A DNA stretch of 64,000 nucleotides from Palleronia caenipelagi (GCF_007004065.1 NZ_VFSV01000005.1:5351-69350), one strand, 5' to 3'. Numbered from the stretch's first letter, positions 7,513 through 15,405 are shown. Notes: generated by a model not told the origin, from the letters alone. Program-made: numbers and translations.

Positions 7513-8406
7513 ATGCTCAACAACAATGCCGCAATTGACGCGCTCTTCACCAGCTTCAATGCAATCTTCAACGACATTCACAGTGCCGCACCGACCTATT
7601 GGTCGCAGGTTGCCATGGAGGTTAAATCCACGGGCTCGGATGAAGCCTACGGCTGGATGACCTCACTGCCGCAGCTTCGGGAATGGATCGGTGAACGACA
7701 TATCGCGACCGCACAGGCAGCCGCCTACGTGATCAGGAACCGCAAATTCGAGCAGACCATCCGGGTATCGCGAGAGGACATCGAGGACGATAAGGTCGGC
7801 ATATATGCTCCGATGGTTCGGATGATGGCTCAGGCGGCTGCCAGCCACCCCGACGAACTGATCTTCCAACTGATGCGGGACGGCTTTGAGAAACCGGGCT
7901 TCGACAATCAGCCGTTCTTTGATGCGGATCATCCCGTGCGGGACAAGGACGGAAATGTCGCTTCGGTCTCGAATTTCGGCGCAGGAACGGAACCCATGTG
8001 GTTCCTTCTGGACACGACGAAGGCGGTCAAGCCGTTTATATTCCAAAAGCGGATCGGCTACACACCGCAGCGCCTCACCAATGATAGTGACTCGCGGGTC
8101 TTCACCAAGGATGAATTCCTCTACGGCACAAGGGCGCGGGTCAATGCCGAGTTCGCGCTGTGGCAACTGGCATTCGGATCTAAGCAGGCTCTGACTGCGG
8201 AGACATACGCCGCAGCCCGGCAAGGGATGCAGTCGATCAGACACGATGGCGGGCGGATCATGGGTGTTATGCCGAACCTCCTAGTTGTCGGTCCGGAAAA
8301 CGAGACCGCCGCGCGCCAGATCCTGAAGGCCGCGCGGATCAACGGATCTGACAATATCTGGGCTGACAGCGCAGAGCTGATCGTCACGCCGCATCTGTCG
8401 GAGTGA
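7513..8406 (+). CDS. Mu-like major head subunit (gpT)
   Basis: A 297-residue protein of the Mu gpT capsid family. Recognisable segments are the N-terminal LNNNAAIDALFTSFNAIF, the GWMTSLPQLREWIGER block at about 45-60, DNQPFFDADHPV near 140 and the C-terminal PNLLVVGPENETAARQIL. It should form the HK97-fold shell of the phage head and is full length with no interruption. In Mu the protease/scaffold gene precedes gpT; here gpT comes first, directly after the Mor-like gene. Confidence 0.9.
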   Translation: MLNNNAAIDALFTSFNAIFNDIHSAAPTYWSQVAMEVKSTGSDEAYGWMTSLPQLREWIGERHIATAQAAAYVIRNRKFEQTIRVSREDIEDDKVGIYAPMVRMMAQAAASHPDELIFQLMRDGFEKPGFDNQPFFDADHPVRDKDGNVASVSNFGAGTEPMWFLLDTTKAVKPFIFQKRIGYTPQRLTNDSDSRVFTKDEFLYGTRARVNAEFALWQLAFGSKQALTAETYAAARQGMQSIRHDGGRIMGVMPNLLVVGPENETAARQILKAARINGSDNIWADSAELIVTPHLSE

Positions 8407-8410
8407 GCAG

Positions 8411-9079
8411 ATGTCCGACAGGATTGAAGCTCTCCCTTCTGATCTGCCCGCGTTACCGGCTGCGGGTGTGCCGGACGTATCCGAGGTTCAGCTCCTGCCC
8501 GCCGGACCAATCCGCCCGAAGGATGGGCGCGGCCCATGGTTTGTGCGCAATACGGCTGCCCTTCTGGCGGCGTCCAATGCCGCACTTGGCCGGGGCGTTC
8601 CTATCGATCTGGATCATGCCATCGACCTGGGAAAGAGCACCGCAGCGGCGGGCTGGGTCCGGCGCTTCCGGGCGAAGTCCGATGGAAGCATCTGGGCGGA
8701 TATTGAGTGGACCCCGATGGGAAAACGCAGGCTGGAGGACCGCGAATACCGTTACATCAGCCCGTCATTGGTGGTGAGCGAGCGTGACGGCACCGTCTTG
8801 CGGATTGACCGCGCAGGGCTGACCAACACGCCAGCGTTAGAAATGCGGGCGCTTTGCGCAGCCGGTCCTGAGGCCGAAAGCGATCAAGAGACAAGTGAGA
8901 ACCGCCGGGTTGTCTCAGAGCTGATTGCTGCGGGTCACATTCGTTCCGAAGACCGTCAGATGGCAATGGACCTCTGCGCAGTCAGTCGCGCTGCGCTAGA
9001 GGCTTGGGTCCGGTCCAAGCCCGGTGCACCGGCCAAGGATCTGTTTAAGGACTACCGCCGAAGCGGTGTTTTCGCCTGA
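8411..9079 (+). CDS. Mu-like head maturation protease/scaffold (gpI)
   Basis: A 222-residue protein matching the gpI family of Mu-like phages: early VQLLPAGPIRPKDGRGP, then VPIDLDHAIDLGKSTAAAGWVR with the His expected in the active site, EWTPMGKRRLEDREYRYISPSL (Ser) and ALEMRAL near the middle. It should cleave itself and the head proteins during procapsid maturation. Mu gpI is about 360 residues; the missing part corresponds to the C-terminal scaffold segment, which is short here. It starts four bases after the gpT stop. Confidence 0.85.
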   Translation: MSDRIEALPSDLPALPAAGVPDVSEVQLLPAGPIRPKDGRGPWFVRNTAALLAASNAALGRGVPIDLDHAIDLGKSTAAAGWVRRFRAKSDGSIWADIEWTPMGKRRLEDREYRYISPSLVVSERDGTVLRIDRAGLTNTPALEMRALCAAGPEAESDQETSENRRVVSELIAAGHIRSEDRQMAMDLCAVSRAALEAWVRSKPGAPAKDLFKDYRRSGVFA

Positions 9080-9181
9080 GGGCGGCGCGACGGAATACCG
9101 GGTGATCAGGGTGGAACCCGGTGCCCTGCGGCGGGATCATGGTCGGGCCTGTCGCAGGGCAAATTTGATCGGAGGGGCGTC

Positions 9182-9559
9182 ATGGACAACGCAGTAAACG
9201 ATGACATCGAGCTGCTGGAGCACCACTTGAAGGTCGCTCACACCGCCTTTGAACAGGGCTTTAAAGCTCTTGAAAAGGCTTCATCCGAATTGGCGAAAAT
9301 CAGGTCTGCGATTCGACAAGTGAATATTGGCAGTTTACCGCCTTGCTCTGTTCCTGTCACTGAACACCGACGCCAACACAAATCCGGGCGCCCCTCAAAG
9401 ATCAATAATGACCCTGAATTGCAGGCGTTTATACTTGCGCGAATAGACCGGATGACATTCGTTGAATTGGCCTCCGCTGTTGCAGACCATTTCCCGCCAT
9501 CGCGCCGGGTCGGGAAAAGCGCCATTCACGCATGGTACCGACGGCAGGCGCGTGACTGA
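9182..9559 (+). CDS. Small coiled-coil and helix-turn-helix protein at the right end
   Basis: A 125-residue protein preceded by a good ribosome site (GGAGGGG, 6 bases upstream). Residues 1-45 form a likely coiled coil; after a basic hinge (HKSGRPSKINNDPEL) the C-terminal 50 residues (MTFVELASAVADHFPPSRRVGKSAIHAWYRR) look like a DNA-binding helix-turn-helix. Similar small proteins occur in alphaproteobacterial Mu-like phages, with no settled function. As the last gene before the right end it might bind the end or regulate head genes. Confidence 0.6.
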   Translation: MDNAVNDDIELLEHHLKVAHTAFEQGFKALEKASSELAKIRSAIRQVNIGSLPPCSVPVTEHRRQHKSGRPSKINNDPELQAFILARIDRMTFVELASAVADHFPPSRRVGKSAIHAWYRRQARD

Positions 9560-9633
9560 TCTGCTGTCCTGCTATTGATCCAATGCCCGACCCGTCACGG
9601 ATCAGCGCGGGACTTCCGGGGTAGTCCGGGAAC

Positions 9634-9644
9634 AATCCTTAAGT
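9634..9644 (-). repeat. Terminal transposase-site-like motif, right copy
   Basis: The inverted counterpart of the ACTTAAGGATT motif at the left end, about 29 bases inside the right end. The unequal distances (92 and 29 bases) resemble the asymmetric L and R site layouts of Mu. Confidence 0.45.
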
Positions 9645-9673
9645 AACAGGCACAAAACATAGGTTACACCACA

Positions 9674-9980
9674 ACCGCTTTTTGCCTCCAGTGCCGGGGA
9701 TGAGACTGGAGGCTTCCAACAAAAAATCCCGTTCCACGACCAGCTGCCCGATTTTGACGTGCAGCTTTCCGACCTCTGCCGCCGATATCGTCGGCTCCGC
9801 GGTCGCCTGGCCGGTGAAGGCCTGTGCCATGTTCTCAATCGCGGTCCGTTTCCAGCCGCTGATCATGGTAGGCTGGATGTCATACTTCTTGGCCAGCTCG
9901 GCCGTCGTCAGCTCCTCGCGGATGGCTTCCAAAGCCACCTTCGCCTTGAACTCTGCAGAATAGCGTTTCCGTTTCGTCAT
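9674..9980 (-). pseudogene. IS3-family OrfA, cut off from orfB
   Basis: The minus-strand frame starts MTKRKRYSAEFKAKVALEAI, the canonical helix-turn-helix N-terminus of IS3 OrfA, and reaches the leucine-zipper region KLHVKIGQLVVERDFLLEAS and the slippery site in GGKKR. Real IS sequence ends there; in the present molecule the frame runs on for 12 residues into the Mu-like element and stops at 9639. OrfA normally binds the IS ends. Because orfB is 8.9 kb away, this half may act only as an inhibitor, if it is made. Confidence 0.85.
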
Positions 9981-10016
9981 TTCTGTGCGTTCTTCCTCAG
10001 ACACTACAGATTAGCA
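9674..10016 (-). mobile_element. 5' part of the interrupted IS3-family element
   Basis: This contains orfA and the upstream end of the IS. The outer end is placed near 10016, where the minus strand reads TGTAGTGTCTGAGG, a TG-starting terminus a short distance before orfA. The other IS terminus is outside the window, so the inverted repeat cannot be confirmed here. Confidence 0.65.
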
Positions 10017-10112
10017 CCCGGTCCGAAATCCCGCGACCACCTCTATATGAGGCGAACGGCCAAACGAAGCTGAGCAAATCGCGGGGTGCCCGTGCCAGCA
10101 CCCCGCAACCGG

Positions 10113-11462
10113 TCAGCCGGAGAGAGCCTCTCTGAACGCGTGCCAACTGCCTTTGGGTGTGCGGTCAAGAGTCTCGAAATCCACATGCACTATGCCAAAG
10201 CGCTTTTCATAGCCAAAGGCCCATTCGTAATTGTCGAGGAGGGACCAGTAGAAAAAGCCCTGAAGGTTTGCGCCGCCCTCCATGGCTTCGCGCGCAGCCG
10301 CGATATGGTCACGGATGTAATTGACCCGCGTCTCATCAGTCACGGCACCGCCGATCACCTCATCCGCCCAGGCCATGCCGTTCTCGGTGACCACGATAGG
10401 AAGATCACCGACATAATCCCGTGCCATACGGACCAGCAGGTTGCGGAGCCCCTCGGGATAAATCTCCCAGCCCATCTGCGTTTTCGGCAACGGCCCCTCA
10501 TGGTTTCGGGTTGAGGGCCAGGGAAGGTCCGGCGCGTCTGAGACGAGAGACCGGGTATAGTAGTTGACGCCGAGCCAGTCGATGGGAGTGGAAATCACCG
10601 CCATATCGTCCCTCCAGCCATCAGGCATGTGCCGTTCCAGCCCCTCGAGCGCGACCTCGGGATAGGTGCCCTTGGCGATCGATTCGATGAACCAGCGATT
10701 GGTCATTGCATCCGCGCGGTCGACGGCTGCTTCCTGACCCTCACCGAATGGCAGAATGTCCGCGAAATTCAGAACAACCCCAAGGTTCTGATACCCGGCG
10801 GCGCGCAACCGATGAACCGCGAGGCCGTGCGCGAGTTGCACATGGTGCATCGCGCGCGCTGTGGCGCGAATATCCCGCAAGCCCGGCGCATGTTCCCCGA
10901 TCAAATGCGACAATACACTGACGCACCAAGGCTCGTTAATAGTCGCCGTACGAACCACCCGGTCACCGATCCGGGCCATCACGACCTCTGCGTAATCGGC
11001 AAAGCGTTCTGCCGTCTCCCGGTTCATCCACCCACCGCGATCAGCGAGCGCCGACGGGAGGTCCCAATGATAAAGGGTGAGGTAAGGCTTCAATCCCCGG
11101 GCGAGGATACCATCGACAAGCTTGTCATAGAAGGCGAGCCCCTCCTCATTGACTGTGATCCCGTCCGGCATCACCCGCGCCCAACTCACCGAAAAGCGAT
11201 AGGCATCGAAACCACCATCCTTGAGCAAATCCAGATCCGTCTCCCAGCGATGGAAGTGATCGCATGCGAGCGCGCCGTCCTCATTGCGGACAACATTTGA
11301 GCCAGTGGCCGCAAAAGTGTCCCAATGGCTCGACCCTGCACCGCCAAATTTGTGACCTTCGATCTGATAGGCCGCGGTCGCCGCGCCAAAGACAAAGTCA
11401 TCGGGGAAGTCCGCGCGAGAAAACAGCGCCCTCTGAGGCTTGTTAGAAGGGGAATCTGACAT
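10113..11462 (-). CDS. Beta-glucosidase, glycoside hydrolase family 1
   Basis: A 449-residue protein of normal GH1 length. The acid/base Glu177 is in TINEPW and the nucleophile Glu360 in VVTENG; the family N-terminus FVFGAATAAYQIEG and the sugar-binding WSLLDNYEW near the C-terminus are present. It hydrolyses beta-linked glucosides or galactosides in the cytoplasm by a retaining mechanism. There is no signal peptide. No transporter lies beside it on this side; the left neighbour is the IS3/Mu-like insertion, so an original operon may have been disrupted. Substrate cannot be deduced. Confidence 0.92.
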   Translation of the reverse strand: MSDSPSNKPQRALFSRADFPDDFVFGAATAAYQIEGHKFGGAGSSHWDTFAATGSNVVRNEDGALACDHFHRWETDLDLLKDGGFDAYRFSVSWARVMPDGITVNEEGLAFYDKLVDGILARGLKPYLTLYHWDLPSALADRGGWMNRETAERFADYAEVVMARIGDRVVRTATINEPWCVSVLSHLIGEHAPGLRDIRATARAMHHVQLAHGLAVHRLRAAGYQNLGVVLNFADILPFGEGQEAAVDRADAMTNRWFIESIAKGTYPEVALEGLERHMPDGWRDDMAVISTPIDWLGVNYYTRSLVSDAPDLPWPSTRNHEGPLPKTQMGWEIYPEGLRNLLVRMARDYVGDLPIVVTENGMAWADEVIGGAVTDETRVNYIRDHIAAAREAMEGGANLQGFFYWSLLDNYEWAFGYEKRFGIVHVDFETLDRTPKGSWHAFREALSG

Positions 11463-11792
11463 ACTATTCTACTCCTCTCAAAATTGAGATGTTCACAGCA
11501 AAGCTGTCCGAATTTTCATTTGCCCGTCGCATGATGAACCTCACAATGGAAGTCCGGAATCGTCAGCGGGCGCCACAGTAAAACCGGTCCGATCAGGATT
11601 TAGCTGCTCGCGGTCCACCTCCTGACCCGGCACTGCATCGAGAGACAATGTTTTGTCTCAAAACTGCTCCCGGGTGTAATCGAGCGCTCTCCATAGTGCC
11701 GGGTCGCAGTCTCAGCCATTGTCTCAAAAAATAGCAATGTGTCGGCAGCAGATCGACGCTCTTGGGACTTATCGAGGGTTAGACGAAACAAA
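11463..11792. promoter_or_regulatory. Upstream region of the GH1 gene with two palindromes
   Basis: No gene is supported here. The region holds ACAGC-AAA-GCTGT (11495-11507), 33 bases upstream of the GH1 start, and GAGACAA-TGTT-TTGTCTC (11642-11659). The first is well placed to be a repressor operator for the glucosidase. The second could be an operator or a weak hairpin; it lacks a T-run. Confidence 0.4.
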
Positions 11793-11822
11793 AAAGAGCG
11801 CGCCAAAAGGCACGCTCTTTTC
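11793..11822 (-). terminator. Rho-independent terminator after hemY
   Basis: On the minus strand a stem of AAAAGAGCGTGCC with its near-perfect complement around a four-base loop ends in a run of T. It is 15 bases past the hemY stop and closes the hemD-mic60-hemY transcript. The A/T-flanked stem could also work in the other direction. Confidence 0.75.
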
Positions 11823-11836
11823 TTCAGCGAGGAAGC

Positions 11837-13423
11837 TCAGGAGTTGTCGGCAGCGACGATGATCTCGCCATCCGCGGCATTTTCGGCATCGGGTTTTTGA
11901 TGCCCTTTCTTATGCTCTACCGGTTGCTCGACGGAAACAGGCCCGGTCGGTTCCAGGGCAGACGTCACCTCGGTCGCCGTCACCTCTACCGCGTCATCCG
12001 CAACTTCGGACGGCGCCGTGCTCTCCTCGGCCACTGGCTGGCTTTCCAGTTGGCCGACGATCAAAGGCAGCATCGCCGTCCCTGCTGGCATAGCGACCGT
12101 GCCTTCCTTGGGTTCCTTCCAGGCCAAGGTGTCAAACGCGCTACAATTGTCGCAGACCGCCGCCCATTCGCCATGAACCGTGTGGCAGTTTTCGCAGACC
12201 CATTGAGGACCGCGCGGGACTGTCGCCGCTTTGGTGAGCCAACCGCGCACAATCGCGTCATCGGAGCCTTCGCCCCGCTCAACAGCCGCCATGATGGTGA
12301 CCGAGCGGGCCGTCGGGTGGCTGGTGGCCAGATCACCCAGAGCGCGCCGCGCGGCCGGGAAATCCTCGTTGGCAATGTGCAACTCAGCGAGCAGCATTCG
12401 CGTCTCGGGATGATCGGGGTGAATACGCGTCAAAGTGGTGAACCGGCGTACCCGCTGGGCGGCACTCTCCTCGGGCTGGATCTCGGCAAACGCTGCGGCC
12501 AGATCCGGATGCGGCTGGGCTTCCCAGGCTTTTTTCAGAACCCGGGTCGCGTAACGCTCCTGGTTGTTCTTGATATAACCACGGGCGGCCAGAACGGCTG
12601 CGGGGATCAGATCCGGCGACAAACGGTTGGCCTCGATCGCGCCTTCGCGTACCTCGGGCGTCAGGCTCTCATCAAGGAGTTCGCGGGCCCCGGACAGCGC
12701 CAGCACCGCGTCCCGGCGCTTGGCAACGTCGCGAGGCAGCGCGCCTTGTTTCGCCTTAGCGGCGAGGGTCTTGCGCGCGCCGTCCCAGTCCTTCGTGGCG
12801 GCCTGAAGTTTCAGGAGCGTATCCTGTGTCTCGCCGTGCTTGGGCTTTAGAGCGAAGGCTTCCTTGGCCAGCGCCAGTGCGGTTTCGGTGTTATCCTGCT
12901 CCATCTGATGTTTGAGCAGTCCGCGCACGCCGACAAAGCGGGTGCGTTCGTCTTGAACGAGTTGCTTGTAGACCTCTTCGGCCTTCTTCTTGTCGCCCGC
13001 GATTTCCGCGCCCTGCGCGAGCAACAGCCCCGTCACATCGGGCCGGCCCAGATAATGCTCGGCGCGTTCCGCTTTGGCCTGTGCCTCACGACCTTCGCCA
13101 GCCGCCACGGCCAGCATTGCATCACTGAGCGCCTTGAGGCCCTTCTTTTCGCGATTGCGCGCGAAATGCCGGGTCAGAGCTGTTTCATCGCCCGACAGGA
13201 ACCGGATGAACGCCACCAGCAGCCCCAGAAGTTTCAGCCCAAGCCAGACGGCCAGCACGGCCAGAACAGCCGCAATCGCTGCCCCGAGCGGACCAAGCGT
13301 AATTTCCATGTCGGCAAAGGCAACACGGATGGAGCCATCTGCGTTCAGAAGTTGCCCCGCTCCGATGGCCAGAAGACCGACGATGGCGATAAAGATGACG
13401 ACTTTGAGTAGGGACCAAAGCAT
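11837..13423 (-). CDS. hemY: HemY-like membrane-anchored TPR protein
   Basis: A 528-residue protein with two N-terminal transmembrane segments (about 5-25 and 42-70), then the HemY N-terminal domain and TPR-like helical repeats to about residue 390. A C-terminal zinc-ribbon-like part (CENCHTVHGEW then CDNC, near 405-425) and an acidic low-complexity tail follow. This is the HemY of the hemD operon, not protoporphyrinogen oxidase. It is thought to organise late heme-pathway enzymes at the inner membrane, but its role is not settled. It is ten bases downstream of mic60 in the same transcript. Confidence 0.85.
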   Translation of the reverse strand: MLWSLLKVVIFIAIVGLLAIGAGQLLNADGSIRVAFADMEITLGPLGAAIAAVLAVLAVWLGLKLLGLLVAFIRFLSGDETALTRHFARNREKKGLKALSDAMLAVAAGEGREAQAKAERAEHYLGRPDVTGLLLAQGAEIAGDKKKAEEVYKQLVQDERTRFVGVRGLLKHQMEQDNTETALALAKEAFALKPKHGETQDTLLKLQAATKDWDGARKTLAAKAKQGALPRDVAKRRDAVLALSGARELLDESLTPEVREGAIEANRLSPDLIPAAVLAARGYIKNNQERYATRVLKKAWEAQPHPDLAAAFAEIQPEESAAQRVRRFTTLTRIHPDHPETRMLLAELHIANEDFPAARRALGDLATSHPTARSVTIMAAVERGEGSDDAIVRGWLTKAATVPRGPQWVCENCHTVHGEWAAVCDNCSAFDTLAWKEPKEGTVAMPAGTAMLPLIVGQLESQPVAEESTAPSEVADDAVEVTATEVTSALEPTGPVSVEQPVEHKKGHQKPDAENAADGEIIVAADNS

Positions 13424-13433
13424 CAGCGCGTCC

Positions 13434-14660
13434 TCACTGGTTGCTGACGGTGTCGCTCATCCCGGCCAGAGCCGAGCGGGCGTCCAGACGCGCCTGAGCA
13501 CGGCTGGTCCAGTCAGAGAAGGTTTCTTGCCCGGCGGGGGACAGCTTGGCGATCTCGGCCAGCGTGCCCTCCAGATCGGACTCGGCGAGGCGGGCTTCGG
13601 CGCGGGACAGGACGGCGTCGGGATCGTCGCCTTCCTTTTCGCTCAGGGAGCGGACCCCGGCTTGCGCTTTCAGGAAGGCGCCAAGACGGTCCTGAACCCT
13701 GTCGCCTGCCGTTTCCGCGACCGAAGCAGACAGGGCCTGACGGGCCACAGCCGGGTAGGACGCCTGCAGCGCGGCCATCGTTGCCACACCGTCCGCAGCA
13801 GGAGCAGACAAAGCCTCAGGAACGTCCGCGCCGCTGGCACTTTGCAGTGCGCCGATAGCGTCGGCATACGGGTCGCCAATTTCCATCGCGGCGCGGATAT
13901 CGGCGAGAGCGGCCTGCACCGAAATCCGGTTTGCCTCTGCCCGCGCTGCCGATTCGGCGTCCGCGATGGCGGTTTCCTGCTGTGCCAGCGTCTGCTTCTG
14001 TTCGTCTATCAGAGCGGCTTGCTCAGCAAGTTTTTCGGACTGGTCCTGCGTCAGGGCGCTCAGTTCATCGATACGGGCGGAGAGCTTCGACACCGTATCC
14101 TGTAGTTTCTGCGTGGCATCGCTGCCTTCAAGCGTCGCCAACCGGACCGCAAGAGCCTCGGTGATGCCCTTCAGATCGCTGCCCTCAAGATTGGCCAGAC
14201 GTTCCTCCAGCGGCGAGAAATCGATCTCGGGCAATTCCGGCAAATCCGCTGGCAAACCATCCACGCGGGACATCAGCTCGTCCACACGGACCGCGACAGC
14301 GCCGATCAGCTCCTCGAAATTCGAGGCATCGGCAATCGGGGCTTCTGCGGTTTCCAACGCATCGATCCGGGCGCCAGTGTCGGCGGCAAACTGATCCAAC
14401 CGCTCGGACTGTGCCTCTACCTCCGCCTGTACGCTGGCGAGGGGATCTTCGCCCTCCCCAGAGTTCAAAAGCGAAAAATCGGTGTAATAGGCGGCGACAT
14501 ATCCGATTCCGCCGGCAACAACGCCCCCCAGAAGCGTCGCCACAAAGGACCCGCGCCCCGAGGGGGATCGGGAGGGTTCCGGCGAGGTCACCACCAGATC
14601 GGTGGCTGTCTCATCTTTGGGCTCAGTGTCAGCGCCCGGGTTTGTGTCGGTCTCGCTCAC
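13434..14660 (-). CDS. mic60: Mitofilin/Mic60-like inner-membrane protein
   Basis: A 408-residue protein with an acidic cytoplasmic N-terminus, one transmembrane segment at about 38-57 (FVATLLGGVVAGGIGYVAAY), a long coiled coil to about 240 and a C-terminal helical mitofilin-type domain. In alphaproteobacteria the gene between hemD and hemY is the homologue of mitochondrial Mic60, which shapes inner-membrane invaginations; in purple bacteria it is linked to intracytoplasmic membranes. The gene order hemD-mic60-hemY here supports that identity more than sequence detail does. Confidence 0.75.
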   Translation of the reverse strand: MSETDTNPGADTEPKDETATDLVVTSPEPSRSPSGRGSFVATLLGGVVAGGIGYVAAYYTDFSLLNSGEGEDPLASVQAEVEAQSERLDQFAADTGARIDALETAEAPIADASNFEELIGAVAVRVDELMSRVDGLPADLPELPEIDFSPLEERLANLEGSDLKGITEALAVRLATLEGSDATQKLQDTVSKLSARIDELSALTQDQSEKLAEQAALIDEQKQTLAQQETAIADAESAARAEANRISVQAALADIRAAMEIGDPYADAIGALQSASGADVPEALSAPAADGVATMAALQASYPAVARQALSASVAETAGDRVQDRLGAFLKAQAGVRSLSEKEGDDPDAVLSRAEARLAESDLEGTLAEIAKLSPAGQETFSDWTSRAQARLDARSALAGMSDTVSNQ

Positions 14661-14706
14661 GATGTCCTCTCTTCTCCAGCTCAGGTCTGCACCCTAAGCA
14701 GGTTGC

Positions 14707-15405
14707 TCAGGCGCAACAACCTGCAAGACGCGCCAGAACCGCGTTTGCGTTACTTTCTTTCGCAATTAGAGCGGTATCCCGCCAAGGCCAGTCCTCCAAC
14801 GCTGCCGCGCTGATGCCGACCACCCGGATAACCGACGGCAGGTCCGTTAGTTCCGCAGAAATAAGTCGCGCGGATCGTCGGGAAAAAAGCGGCAGAACCG
14901 CTGGTTTGCCCGAGGCGATCCAGTCGTGGACGGCTATGCTGAGAGGAACGGCCATCTGATCGTAGGCAACGACGCTGTCCGCCTCTATCCCGGCGCGGCA
15001 AAGGTCTGACCCGAGATCCCCGGTCACGTGCCGCCCGTGGACATGAAGATATGGCCCGCCGCCGCGGGCGATCAGCACCTCCGTCAAGGCGCTTGCCGAC
15101 CCGCCCAAAACCTCGCACTGCGCACCGGCCGCCTCGGCGACCGAAGCCGTGCGCGACCCGACCGCAATGGCGTGCCAGCCGTCGAGCCGCCCACCCGCTG
15201 CCCGCGCCGCCGCCCGCGCGCCATTCTCCGAGGTGAGGATCAGGGTGTGATGGGGCATTGGGCCGGTCTCGCACCATTCGATGTCCAACACGGGCGAAAA
15301 CAGCACCGGACCTCGCCATCCCGCCAGTCTGGCTTGCTCCGCGAAACGCCGACTTGCCCCCGCGGGGCGGGTGAGAATCAGTGCGGTTTCAGAGGCTGCG
15401 GACAC
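14707..15405 (-). CDS. hemD: Uroporphyrinogen-III synthase
   Basis: A protein of about 232 residues from the GTG at 15405 ([14 protein letters not shown]), matching the usual HemD N-terminus; an upstream ATG at 15459 would add residues with no family support. It cyclises hydroxymethylbilane with inversion of ring D to give uroporphyrinogen III, the branch point to heme, bacteriochlorophyll and cobalamin. HemD is poorly conserved; the call rests on TRPAG near the start, the [10 protein letters not shown] block, a [11 protein letters not shown] segment and the gene context. It is divergent from tsaD with an 80-base gap for both promoters. Confidence 0.82.
   Translation of the reverse strand: MSAASETALILTRPAGASRRFAEQARLAGWRGPVLFSPVLDIEWCETGPMPHHTLILTSENGARAAARAAGGRLDGWHAIAVGSRTASVAEAAGAQCEVLGGSASALTEVLIARGGGPYLHVHGRHVTGDLGSDLCRAGIEADSVVAYDQMAVPLSIAVHDWIASGKPAVLPLFSRRSARLISAELTDLPSVIRVVGISAAALEDWPWRDTALIAKESNANAVLARLAGCCA

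Larger units (their letters stand above)
766..9673 (+). mobile_element. Reduced Mu-like transposable element inserted in an IS3 element
   Basis: The early region has Mu order: minus-strand repressor, divergent Ner-like gene, MuA, MuB, small genes, gemA. A Mor-like gene, gpT, gpI and a small DNA-binding protein follow. At about 8.9 kb it is far shorter than Mu (about 37 kb) and lacks terminase, portal, tail, tape-measure and lysis genes. The ends are set by where the IS3 sequence stops and resumes. Both begin 5'-TG when read inward, and ACCG flanks both sides (761-765 CACCG, 9673-9677 AACCG), close to the 5-bp duplication typical of Mu. An ACTTAAGGATT motif is inverted near each end. The exact end bases are uncertain by one or two positions. 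Confidence 0.8.

Noticed and set aside
847-9654. Element ends at the TGTG repeats rather than at 766/9673
   Set aside because: The inverted motifs lie there, but the IS3 sequence does not resume at those points and no duplication is present; the 766/9673 junction restores the IS exactly.
11600-11806. 68-residue minus-strand frame after hemY
   Set aside because: It overlaps the hemY terminator and the GAGACAA palindrome and has no recognisable protein features.
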